A stretch of DNA of 12,670 nucleotides from Chloroflexota bacterium (GTDB taxonomy: Bacteria; Chloroflexota; Dehalococcoidia; GIF9; UBA5620): NCBI GenBank assembly GCA_026389735.1, contig JAPLHH010000287.1, positions 1 through 12,670 on the forward strand. Reading direction: 5' to 3'. Both the position numbers and the translations under genes were made by a program. This document shows, piece by piece, positions 1 through 6,799 of the stretch. The notes beneath the pieces are model-generated. The model ran no database searches. It had not been told where the DNA came from and saw nothing but the letters and a program-made list of their open reading frames with translations. Every line of letters starts with the position of its first letter. The first letter of the stretch is position 1.

Positions 1-1122
1 ATCTAAATCTTCCACTGTTTGACGTACTGTATTCGCAAAATTTGGGTCATTACTATCGCCATCAGTCAGAGCTGCAATGCATTTTGCCCCTGTTTTATCC
101 AAGACAGCCCCTAAGTACCATGCTGCGTTTTTACCCAGAGGTCCCCCTCCAGTGGCTATGGCAAAGCCATATTTACCTTTCAAGGATGGACGGTGAGCCA
201 TTCCCCATGACCGATCAAGAAATGCCTTTAAGTGACAATCTACCATTCCTGAAGCACAAGTACCTATGTATACAATACCGTCAACTTCATGCATTCTCCT
301 TTTTATTTCTTCATACTCATCTTTAGCAACACAGATACCCTCTACTCTAAAATCACAAAGATAGCATCCAATACAGGGGCCAACTTTGTGATCTTCTAAT
401 TCTATAAGTTCCACCTTGTTTCGTGAGTACCTGTTGATAGATTCAACTATGGATGCACCGGCTTGGTCTTCAGATATCCTGTTACCCGTTATAACCAGGA
501 TGGTCTTATCGCCATCTTTCTCTGCTTCGCGACCATTTACTTCAAAACCTTTCCCACGACACAAGGGGGAAAGATAAGCTCGGTCTAAATAAGCACTTTC
601 TTTAGCAGGAACATATCCATCTTCCAAAGCCCGGTTAATTTTTCCTGCTAGAACCCGACAACTATCCTCGGTTTCTTCTTCATCAACGTATCCAAAAAAA
701 GGATTTCCTTCAGCAGATATATCACCAATATAGCCAAACCCCAACTGCTCGCTTACAAATCTAACTCTATCGAGAATGTAATCATCCAGGGCACGACCAG
801 ATGTCATAACTGAAGCGGCGATTTTACCCGTAAAATCATAACCTTTCTGGGTAAATAGTTTATCAAAAAGATACTGCATCTGAACAGGAACAAATAGAAC
901 CCATGCCCCAAAAGTCCAGATAATCGCATCCGCGTTCTTCATTTTTTCAACAATTTTAAGGAAGGTAGGTTCCGCTTCTGTTGGATTAGATGATAACCTT
1001 GCTTTTACTACGTCTACAAACTCGTAGTCATAATCGAGGAAGCGAGACATGTACAACGCAGTGGACAAACTTGCGCTTTTCTTGCCTCTGGGGCTGCCAC
1101 ATAGAAAAAGTACTTTCTTCAT
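1..1122 (-). CDS. Two-domain NAD(P)H-dependent FMN reductase / iron-sulfur flavoprotein-like protein (3' end off the window)
   Basis: An uninterrupted reading frame of 374 codons runs from ATG at 1122 to the left edge without a stop, so the C-terminus is missing. GGAGTG lies 6 nt before the ATG. The N-terminus is a flavodoxin-like beta strand and phosphate loop (VLFLCGSPRGKKSAS, residues 4-18), typical of NADPH-dependent FMN reductases. A second flavodoxin-like half starts near residue 206 (KTILVITGNR). It contains C250, C253, C256 and C264, a CX2CX2CX7C cluster like that which holds the 4Fe-4S centre in archaeal/anaerobe iron-sulfur flavoproteins. It then has a region resembling the family's flavin contacts (GTCASGMVD, 287-295; ATGGGPLG, 323-330). 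The N-terminal half lacks such a cluster. I infer a cytoplasmic flavin redox enzyme, with one half possibly structural. Substrate unknown. The gene looks more A+T-rich than the operon to its right and follows an attC-like fold-back, so recent acquisition is possible. Confidence 0.85.
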   Translation of the reverse strand, partial: MKKVLFLCGSPRGKKSASLSTALYMSRFLDYDYEFVDVVKARLSSNPTEAEPTFLKIVEKMKNADAIIWTFGAWVLFVPVQMQYLFDKLFTQKGYDFTGKIAASVMTSGRALDDYILDRVRFVSEQLGFGYIGDISAEGNPFFGYVDEEETEDSCRVLAGKINRALEDGYVPAKESAYLDRAYLSPLCRGKGFEVNGREAEKDGDKTILVITGNRISEDQAGASIVESINRYSRNKVELIELEDHKVGPCIGCYLCDFRVEGICVAKDEYEEIKRRMHEVDGIVYIGTCASGMVDCHLKAFLDRSWGMAHRPSLKGKYGFAIATGGGPLGKNAAWYLGAVLDKTGAKCIAALTDGDSNDPNFANTVRQTVEDLD

Positions 1123-1162
1123 GATTTTCACTCCTTATATTCTTTGGGTCAATAATTTCATA

Positions 1163-1287
1163 TAACGTTCTCAGGCTATACGACGTTTTATTATTTTGCT
1201 ACCTGTGCTTCGCTTCGACTTATCGCAAAATAGCCAAATGTGCCGAAGGCCAAGTGACGAAGGAGCACCGCGTATAGCCTGTGTTAG
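1163..1287 (-). repeat. Long imperfect inverted repeat, candidate integron attC (cassette recombination) site
   Basis: Seen directly: AGGCTATACG (1173-1182) pairs perfectly with CGTATAGCCT (1271-1280). The CG next to it pairs after one bulged A. Further in, 1205-1221 pairs with 1252-1268 in blocks of about 5, 5 and 4 bp. The outer ends are TAAC and GTTA (1163-1166 and 1283-1286). A long hairpin with a bulged base, a terminal AAC/GTT box, internal unpaired spacers and about 125 bp length fits the general layout of attC sites. Read on the minus strand it would run from TTCTAAC to GTTATAT, each one mismatch from the RYYYAAC/GTTRRRY consensus as I recall it. The next gene starts about 40 nt later, as in gene cassettes. 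Against this, the unpaired spacers are unequal (2 and 6 nt), the pairing next to them is longer than usual, and no integrase is visible. It could be another kind of dispersed palindromic repeat. Confidence 0.4.
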
Positions 1288-1397
1288 AAGCAGTAGTTTG
1301 CCGTTTTTATCTCGGATGCTCCAAATCACCTGTGTAACCTTCAACTATCTCCTCACCATTTTGGATAAACGGTAAAATTTTTGAGAAGACTTTTGCG

Positions 1398-1472
1398 CTA
1401 GTCTACTGATGTACGGCAAACATCACACAATTCGCCCTCTTGTGTGATAGCAACCTGTCATCAGTCGTCTAG
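1398..1472. repeat. Symmetrical nested fold-back (two stems separated by a 10/10 internal loop)
   Basis: Outer arms 1398-1411 and 1459-1472 match at 12 of 14 positions (CTAGTCTACTGATG against CATCAGTCGTCTAG). Inner arms 1422-1430 (ATCACACAA) and 1440-1448 (TTGTGTGAT) match perfectly around a 9-nt loop. Exactly 10 unpaired bases lie on each side between the stems. It sits 35 bp past the cyclase stop codon. Possible roles are a 3' mRNA stabiliser, a structured small RNA, or the remnant of a mobile element end. No U-run follows, so a simple terminator is unlikely. Confidence 0.5.
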
Positions 1473-1506
1473 AGGGAGCAGTGTAACCGCGCTTAGTTCT
1501 ACCTTT

Positions 1507-2469
1507 TCACAAGGTCTTCGTGCCGTCGTACCAGTAGAGCTCATAGTTGTCCCGACCTTGTTCCTTAACCCAGTACATCGCAGTGTCAGCATTCTTCAAC
1601 AAGGCTTCACCATCTTCACCATCTTCCGGATAGATGGCAATGCCGATGCTGGTTGTGGTATGAATCTGATGACCACCAAGCACAAACGGCTTTCGAAAGG
1701 CTTCTAAGATCTTCTGGGCAACCTTGGTAGCATCTTCTATCTTAGCGATTTGTGCTAGCAACAACACAAACTCGTCGCCACCCATACGGGCAACCGTATC
1801 ACTCTTACGAACAAGGCCTGTCAACCGCTCTCCAGCAGCTCTTAGCAACTGGTCGCCGACACCATGTCCCAGCACATCATTAACATCTTTGAATCGGTCT
1901 AAATCGAGCATCATTACGGCCAGCCTAGTGTCATTGCGCTGCGCCTGAGCCAACCCAACAACGAGGCGGTCATTCAACAATAACCTGTTGGGCAAGCCGG
2001 TCAATGGGTCATGCGTGGCCATGTCAGCAAGTTTTTGCTCCAACTGCTTGCGCTCAGTTATGTCCATAAAGCTTCCCATCGCGGCTCGTTTCCCCTTGTA
2101 TTCTGTGGAGGTTACCTTTTCTAAAACCCAAATTATCGCGCCATTCTTCCTTACAAACCGGTACTCATAGGGGAGAGAACTTCCACCCTTCAGGCTCTCT
2201 ATCGCCTTTTTCCTGACTGTTTCCCTATCCTCGGGATAAACCAAATCCAGAGAATTCATGCCCAATAATTCCAGCTCTAAATAACCTGTTAGTTCCTGAA
2301 ACAGGGAATTGGCATATTGAAATTTTCCATCCTGGACAATATAAATCCCTGTCCCGGCACAACGCAGCAAAGCTTGAGCCAGGTCCGATGACTCACTCAG
2401 CTTTTGCCGGCTTCTCTCGGATGCCCTGCTCCCTTTTGGTTTATCTCTTGAGGTTGGCGTGGCTTTCAC
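1507..2469 (-). CDS. PAS-GGDEF diguanylate cyclase
   Basis: A 320-residue soluble protein predicted to make cyclic di-GMP from two GTP. Residues about 28-140 form a PAS sensor domain (GIYIVQDGKFQYANSLF, ending in the DITERK linker at 136-141). A GGDEF domain follows, starting at DPLTGLPNR (154-162), with metal/nucleotide residues in DLDRFKDVND (189-198) and an intact GGDEF at 230-234. RKSD at 221-224, five residues before GGDEF, is a complete RXXD product-inhibition site, so feedback inhibition is expected. No membrane segment or EAL domain is seen. The start is GTG at 2469. An in-frame TAA lies a short way upstream and no better start exists, though the ribosome binding site is weak (GGGA about 11 nt away). 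The PAS ligand is unknown. It is separated from serA by 338 bp and so is probably its own transcription unit. Confidence 0.93.
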   Translation of the reverse strand: MKATPTSRDKPKGSRASERSRQKLSESSDLAQALLRCAGTGIYIVQDGKFQYANSLFQELTGYLELELLGMNSLDLVYPEDRETVRKKAIESLKGGSSLPYEYRFVRKNGAIIWVLEKVTSTEYKGKRAAMGSFMDITERKQLEQKLADMATHDPLTGLPNRLLLNDRLVVGLAQAQRNDTRLAVMMLDLDRFKDVNDVLGHGVGDQLLRAAGERLTGLVRKSDTVARMGGDEFVLLLAQIAKIEDATKVAQKILEAFRKPFVLGGHQIHTTTSIGIAIYPEDGEDGEALLKNADTAMYWVKEQGRDNYELYWYDGTKTL

Positions 2470-2503
2470 AGTTAACTGAAAATCCCAGTACTGAATTTGG
2501 CGA

Positions 2504-2634
2504 ATTTACGACCTGCCCCAGGCTATCTTATAAGTATATCAAATTCCAAGCGGACAATAAAAGCTCTGCCGCAGGTAAGTACCCTCTCATTTTTCAATTT
2601 CGACATGAGGGCAGGTAAGTTTAAGGTCGTAAAT
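2504..2634. repeat. Repeat cluster bounded by a perfect 10-bp inverted pair
   Basis: ATTTACGACC (2504-2513) is the exact inverse of GGTCGTAAAT (2625-2634). Overlapping this, ACCTGCCC (2511-2518) is the inverse of GGGCAGGT (2609-2616). GCAGGTAAGT occurs twice as a direct repeat (2571-2580 and 2611-2620). Between the two direct copies, CCCTCTCAT (2583-2591) faces ATGAGGG (2605-2611), inverse apart from a 2-nt insertion. The 131-bp unit could be a small non-autonomous element with terminal inverted repeats or a multi-site regulator binding region around the cyclase promoter. I see no target-site duplication. Confidence 0.4.
2533..2561 (-). promoter_or_regulatory. Candidate promoter of the diguanylate cyclase gene
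   Basis: On the minus strand, TATACT (2533-2538; 5 of 6 to the -10 consensus) is preceded by 17 bp and TTTATT (2556-2561; only 3 of 6 to the -35 consensus). An overlapping alternative is TATAAG just downstream. It would give a leader of roughly 55-60 nt before the GTG start and lies inside the repeat cluster. Confidence 0.3.
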
Positions 2635-2807
2635 ACACCCTTCAGATTTTCGATAAGCCAATGCCGAATTGAGCAAGCATCTCCTGATTTGAGGTAGGCA
2701 CACAGAAGGGGTCCTGACCGGTCTATTAGGGATGACCAAAGAGGAGAGCAGCAAACTGAAAGAGCAGCGTGTGATTTGAACGTATTTAGTCAATGCCTAA
2801 GCCAGTT

Positions 2808-4382
2808 CTACAGCTTCACCACCTTGGCAGTATAGACATCTGGGAGGTCAAGGATTTCCTGTATTTGCCCTTCAGGAAGAGTCTCGTCCAGAGCCAGAAT
2901 CATAAGCGCCTGACCTCTGGGCTGGAGTCGGACCAGTTGCATGGAGTTAATATTGATATCTGCTTTGCCGGTTATATTGCCCACAGCACCGATAAGTCCA
3001 GGACGGTCACGATGGTCGCTGAACAAGAAATAACCACCGGTGGGGACGATGTCCGGCCAAAAATTGTTTATCCTAACGACGTGAGTCTCTCCGCGCAACA
3101 CGGTGCCGGCAACTATAGTCACTCCGGCATCGGTGACAACTTCCAGAGTAATCAGGCTCGCATAGTTCTCACAGGTGGTTTCCTTCTGCTCAACAATCTT
3201 TATGCCCCGCTGGGTAGCAATAAGAGTAGCATTGACCAGATTAATCCTTTCTTCACTTATTCCCTCCAGCAAACCGCCGATTACTGATGCTTTTATGGCG
3301 CTGGTATCATAATTGGCAATCTCCCCGTTGTATTTAATCTGGATGCTCTTTATCTGCCCTTCCATTAGCTGCCTAGCCAAGCTGCCCAGCGTTGAAGCCA
3401 CGTACATAAACGGAGCCAGCAAAGCCAGCATCTCAGCTGGAATCTGGGGAGCATTCACAGCATATCTGGCCGGCTGGCCGTTCAATACAGCCATGACCTG
3501 CTCAGCAACTTCAAGGGCAACACTGGCCTGCGCCTCGGTAGTGGAGGCGCCCAGATGGGGAGTAACGATAATCTTGTCGCTTTGGAAAAGTACGCTATCG
3601 GTCACAGGCTCTTTGATAAAGACATCTATAGCCGCGCCAGCCACCTTCCCCGCCTCCACTGCCTTAAACAAGGCTTCTTCATCAATAAGCCCGCCACGGG
3701 CACAGTTGATAATACGCACCGTTGGTTTCACCTTATTTAGTTCCTTAGCACCAATCAGCCGCTTGGTCTGGGAAGTCAACGGCAGATGAAGCGTGATAAA
3801 GTCAGACTCCTTCAACAACTGCTCCAGAGACACCAACTCTACACCCAAATTGCGGGCGTAATCAGCGGAGACAAATGGGTCATAACTAATGAGCCGCATT
3901 TTAAAGCCCTGGGCCCGCCTTGCAACCTCGGAGCCAACATTGCCCAACCCGATGATGCCTAAGGTCTTGCTTCTGAGCTCAATACCCATGTAGTCACTTC
4001 GCTGCCAGACACCTGATCTGAGCTTGGCATTAGCCTGCGGAATATGGCGAGCCAGAGCCAGCATCATGGCGATGGTATGCTCGGCAGCAGCCATGGTATT
4101 GCCGGTAGGAGCATTGACCACCACCACACCCTGCCTGGTAGCAGCCTCAACATCAACGTTGTCCAGGCCGACACCAGCCCGGGCAATAACCTGAAGTTTT
4201 TTGCCAGCCTGAATGATGTCAGCAGTGGCTTTAGTCTCACTGCGGACTATCAATGCCTCGTAATCACCGATTATGCTCTTAAGCTCCTCTGGCTTAAGCC
4301 CGAGCTTGACATCGACTTCAGCCTGAGCCTTTAAAGCTTCTATACCTTCCTTAGCTACGGGGTCGGCAATAAGAATCTTCAT
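2808..4382 (-). CDS. serA: D-3-phosphoglycerate dehydrogenase, long ACT-domain type
   Basis: Oxidises 3-phosphoglycerate to 3-phosphohydroxypyruvate with NAD+, the first committed step of serine synthesis. The 524 residues match the long bacterial class. Substrate-binding residues lie at the N-terminus, and the Rossmann NAD site has GLGNVG at 145-150. The catalytic set is Arg229 (in CARGGLIDEEAL), Glu258 (in DVFIKEP) and His276 (in TPHLGAST). An intervening domain covers about residues 315-445. A C-terminal ACT domain (about 450-524, beginning FLFSDHRDRPGLIG) usually gives serine feedback inhibition. The ATG at 4382 has AGGGA about 8 nt upstream. It is the last gene of the operon, 48 bp after a class V aminotransferase that probably performs the next step. 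No phosphoserine phosphatase is in the window. Confidence 0.97.
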   Translation of the reverse strand: MKILIADPVAKEGIEALKAQAEVDVKLGLKPEELKSIIGDYEALIVRSETKATADIIQAGKKLQVIARAGVGLDNVDVEAATRQGVVVVNAPTGNTMAAAEHTIAMMLALARHIPQANAKLRSGVWQRSDYMGIELRSKTLGIIGLGNVGSEVARRAQGFKMRLISYDPFVSADYARNLGVELVSLEQLLKESDFITLHLPLTSQTKRLIGAKELNKVKPTVRIINCARGGLIDEEALFKAVEAGKVAGAAIDVFIKEPVTDSVLFQSDKIIVTPHLGASTTEAQASVALEVAEQVMAVLNGQPARYAVNAPQIPAEMLALLAPFMYVASTLGSLARQLMEGQIKSIQIKYNGEIANYDTSAIKASVIGGLLEGISEERINLVNATLIATQRGIKIVEQKETTCENYASLITLEVVTDAGVTIVAGTVLRGETHVVRINNFWPDIVPTGGYFLFSDHRDRPGLIGAVGNITGKADININSMQLVRLQPRGQALMILALDETLPEGQIQEILDLPDVYTAKVVKL

Positions 4383-4397
4383 GACACAATTCCCTTT

Positions 4398-4419
4398 GGA
4401 CAGGTCTAAAGACCTGTCC
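4398..4419. repeat. Near-perfect palindrome between the aminotransferase gene and serA
   Basis: GGACAGGTCT (4398-4407) and AGACCTGTCC (4410-4419) form a 10-bp stem with a 2-nt spacer. It fills most of the 48-bp gap. On the plus strand five Ts follow about 4 nt later, but no plus-strand gene ends here, so a terminator role is doubtful. In the mRNA it lies just before the serA ribosome binding site and could act as a processing or stabilising hairpin. It resembles a dispersed REP-type palindrome, although no second copy is in this window. Confidence 0.6.
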
Positions 4420-4430
4420 CTACTTTTTGT

Positions 4431-5513
4431 TTATGAACTCGCCTGAGGAATAACCTTAGCTATAGCATCCAGGACCTCTTTGATATCCTTTTCTGTGATC
4501 CAGCCCAGGTGACCAATGCGGAAGATTTTCCCTGACAGATTGCCTTGTCCTCCAGCTAGGACAACATCATGCTCATTTTCAAGCAACTGAAGCAACTTAG
4601 ACACATTGAGTTTGTCTGAAGCTCTGATGGCGGTTATAGTATTTGAAGCATACTTTTCCTCAGGGAGTAGAGACAACCCCATAGATTTAGCTCCGTTTCG
4701 GGCCAGACCAGCTATTTTGGCATGGCGGGCAAATAGTTTAGGCAAGCCCTCAGCCAATATCATGTCTAATGCCACAACCAAGCCAAAGAACACGGAAACA
4801 GCCGGAGTCGTTGGTGTTTGTCCCTTCTCTAAATAGTCCTTGGCTGATGTAAAATCCCAGTAATACCGGGGCATTTTTGCTTTGGCATGAGCTTGCCATG
4901 CTTTCTCGCTGACGCTAACCATCGCCAGTCCCGGCGGTACCATCCAGCCTTTTTGAGACGCTGTGACCACCACATCGCACTGCCAGGCATCGACAGGCAG
5001 GTCAATAGAACCAAGCCCACTTATGGCATCAACCAGTATAAGCTTGTCGAACTCTTTGGCAATAGCGCTGATGGACTTCAGGTCGTTGGTAACTCCGGTG
5101 GAAGTCTCATTATGTGTCACCAACATCGCTTTGATTCCGGAATCAGCTTTCAAAGCTTGGCGCACAGCATCTGGGTCAACCGGTTTGCCCCATTCGAAAT
5201 TGAGGCGTTTTACCTCAGCGCCGTAAGCTTCAGCAATTTCAGCAAAGCGGTCGCCGAAATTACCACAGGAAGTAGCCAGGACTTTATCACCGGGGGATAA
5301 AGTATTGACAACGGCTGCTTCCATGCCGCCGGTACCTGAGCCAGTCAGCAGAAAAACATCGTTTTTAGTCTGGAAGACTTCTTTCAGCTTAGGCGTGATA
5401 TCACGGATAATCTCGGCAAATTCCTTGCCCCGGTGATTTATCATCTGCCGGCCTATGACCTTCAAAACCTCCGGCGGACAGGGGGTGGGACCAGGTATTC
5501 TTAATTGCTGCAT
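4431..5513 (-). CDS. Class V PLP aminotransferase (serine-pyruvate / alanine-glyoxylate type), probable phosphoserine aminotransferase
   Basis: A 360-residue fold-type I PLP enzyme. The N-terminal substrate loop is MQQLRIPGPTPCPPEV. The phosphate-binding stretch is TGSGTGGMEAA (57-67). Asp162 (in VDAISG) should bind the pyridine nitrogen, and Lys188 (in TASQKGWM) should form the Schiff base. GGQGNLSGKIFRIGHLG near the C-terminus carries the substrate-carboxylate arginine. By family it would be annotated as serine-pyruvate or alanine-glyoxylate transaminase. Its position directly before serA, and the absence of a SerC-type gene here, point instead to 3-phosphohydroxypyruvate as substrate with glutamate as donor. 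Such class V enzymes are known to replace SerC in some bacteria. The start is ATG 5513, with GGAGG 6 nt upstream. The gene lies 27 bp after tyrS. Confidence 0.92.
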   Translation of the reverse strand: MQQLRIPGPTPCPPEVLKVIGRQMINHRGKEFAEIIRDITPKLKEVFQTKNDVFLLTGSGTGGMEAAVVNTLSPGDKVLATSCGNFGDRFAEIAEAYGAEVKRLNFEWGKPVDPDAVRQALKADSGIKAMLVTHNETSTGVTNDLKSISAIAKEFDKLILVDAISGLGSIDLPVDAWQCDVVVTASQKGWMVPPGLAMVSVSEKAWQAHAKAKMPRYYWDFTSAKDYLEKGQTPTTPAVSVFFGLVVALDMILAEGLPKLFARHAKIAGLARNGAKSMGLSLLPEEKYASNTITAIRASDKLNVSKLLQLLENEHDVVLAGGQGNLSGKIFRIGHLGWITEKDIKEVLDAIAKVIPQASS

Positions 5514-5540
5514 GTCATACCTCCATTTTTAATAATCAGA

Positions 5541-6782
5541 TTAATTACTGCCGGCAATCTTCGCAAAGCGACGTTTACCTACCTTAATTATACTACCTGG
5601 TTTAAGCGTTGACACATCTATATCCTCGGTTACCGGCTTCCCGTCTACTTCAATAGCCCCTTGAGCTAAGAGACGTCTCGCCTCTGAACGGCTCTTTGTG
5701 AGTCCGACCTTAGTTAGTTCAGCCGTAAGCATAAGCGCCTGGCTAGTCAAAATGGTCGGGGGTATTCCTGCAACAGATACTATAGCCGTTGGAACTTTAA
5801 TCGTTACCCCTTCTTCCGGAGCCTCCCTCCTCTGGAACAACTTAGAAAAATGGTCTTCGGCTTCACGAGCGGCTTGAGCCCCGTGGAATTGAGTCACGAT
5901 TTCATAAGCTAAGCGTTTCTTAACAACCATAGGATTAAGTGAGCCGTTTGCCATTTGCACCTTGAACTCAGCAATTTCCTCATCCGGTACGTCGGTTACC
6001 AGCTCAAGATAGTCAGCGATGAGACTATCGGGAATCGACATGACCTTACCGTAAATCTCGTTTGCTGGCTCATCAATGCCTATGTAATTACCCAAGCTCT
6101 TGCTCATCTTCTGACTGCCGTCAGTGCCGATAAGAAGAGGAACGAGAAACACCTGCTGTGGTCGTTGCCCCATCATCTGCTGCAGTTCCCTGCCTACAAG
6201 ACAATTGAATTTCTGGTCGGTGCCGCCGAATTCAACATCGGCTTCTATGGCTACCGAATCATAGGCCTGGAGCAATGGGTAGAGCAATTCAGTGATAGCG
6301 ATAGGACGTCCTGAGCTGTACCGATTGCCAAAGTCCTCCCTAGCCAGGAACTGGGCAACAGTGAATTTGCTGGTGAGTTTGATGACATCCTCAAGTCCGA
6401 ACTTACCGAACCACTCACTCTGCCATCTCACTTCGGTTTTCTCCTTAGCCACCACCTTAAAAAACTGCTTCATGTAAGTTTGAGCGTTATCCTGTACTTC
6501 TTCCGCAGAAAGCATGGGACGAGTAGCCGACATACCACTGGGATCGCCAATCCGGGCCGTCCAGTCACCAACGATAAGGATAACGCGATGACCCAACTGC
6601 TGAAATTGACGCAGCTTCCTCAAGCCAACCACGTGTCCCAGATGTATATCCGGGCAACTGGGGTCGAAACCCTGTTTCAACCTCAGCGGTTTCCCCGATT
6701 CGAGTAACTTTATCAGCTCAGACTCAACTATAGTCTCAGCTACCCCTCGCCTTAACAGCCATTTGAGGTCTGGACTGGTCAT
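5541..6782 (-). CDS. tyrS: Tyrosyl-tRNA synthetase
   Basis: Charges tRNA-Tyr with tyrosine in the cytoplasm. The 413 residues contain the class I signature HLGH (47-50, in place of HIGH) and KMSKS (225-229). The tyrosine pocket region (LLQAYDSVAIEADVEFGGTDQKFN, here 170-193) is typical of the family. A C-terminal S4 RNA-binding domain covers about residues 350-413 (LTKSRSEARRLLAQG onward). Length is normal for the bacterial TyrS/TyrZ group. The start is ATG 6782, and the preceding AGGAGG abuts the ribF stop codon, leaving a 17-bp gap. Co-transcription with chorismate mutase and DAHP synthase puts tyrosine supply and tyrosine charging in one unit. No T-box leader precedes this gene. Confidence 0.97.
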   Translation of the reverse strand: MTSPDLKWLLRRGVAETIVESELIKLLESGKPLRLKQGFDPSCPDIHLGHVVGLRKLRQFQQLGHRVILIVGDWTARIGDPSGMSATRPMLSAEEVQDNAQTYMKQFFKVVAKEKTEVRWQSEWFGKFGLEDVIKLTSKFTVAQFLAREDFGNRYSSGRPIAITELLYPLLQAYDSVAIEADVEFGGTDQKFNCLVGRELQQMMGQRPQQVFLVPLLIGTDGSQKMSKSLGNYIGIDEPANEIYGKVMSIPDSLIADYLELVTDVPDEEIAEFKVQMANGSLNPMVVKKRLAYEIVTQFHGAQAAREAEDHFSKLFQRREAPEEGVTIKVPTAIVSVAGIPPTILTSQALMLTAELTKVGLTKSRSEARRLLAQGAIEVDGKPVTEDIDVSTLKPGSIIKVGKRRFAKIAGSN

Positions 6783-6799
6783 ATTCTAGGTCAAGCCTC

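Larger units (their letters stand above)
1123..1506. other. Gene-free stretch of 384 bp rich in inverted repeats
   Basis: No credible coding frame lies between the cyclase stop and the flavoprotein start. The stretch holds a long attC-like fold-back (1163-1287) and a nested symmetrical fold-back (1398-1472). A 9-bp inverted pair, GTTTGCCGT (1296-1304) with ACGGCAAAC (1413-1421), bridges the two. I see no U-tract after any stem on either strand, so none of these is a convincing Rho-independent terminator. The ribosome binding site of the flavoprotein gene is at 1129-1134. Confidence 0.6.
2470..2807. other. Gene-free stretch of 338 bp between serA and the cyclase
   Basis: This is downstream of serA and upstream of the cyclase on the minus strand. 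It contains a candidate cyclase promoter and a cluster of direct and inverted repeats (2504-2634). The part from 2635 to 2807 shows nothing I can name. Possible small frames here have poor starts and no recognisable protein character, so I do not call a gene. Confidence 0.55.

Noticed and set aside
42..326. A 94-codon plus-strand frame at the left end
   Set aside because: It is antisense to the flavoprotein frame, which is open for 374 codons with clear family motifs.
1422..1448. Rho-independent terminator for the cyclase gene (9-bp stem ATCACACAA/TTGTGTGAT)
   Set aside because: The stem is A/T-rich, the loop is 9 nt, and no U-run follows on either strand.
2571..2620. CRISPR-like repeats (GCAGGTAAGT twice)
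   Set aside because: There are only two 10-bp copies at 40-bp spacing, with no further units and no cas genes.
2587..2793. A 68-codon minus-strand frame in the gap between serA and the cyclase
   Set aside because: It begins with TTG, has no clear ribosome binding site and no recognisable motif, and overlaps the repeat cluster.
2793..3287. A 164-codon plus-strand frame antisense to the end of serA
   Set aside because: The serA frame on the other strand has full family conservation including the ACT domain. The antisense product has no recognisable protein features.
4887..5300. A 137-codon plus-strand frame antisense to the aminotransferase
   Set aside because: It is a shadow of a well-conserved PLP enzyme gene and shows no family features of its own.
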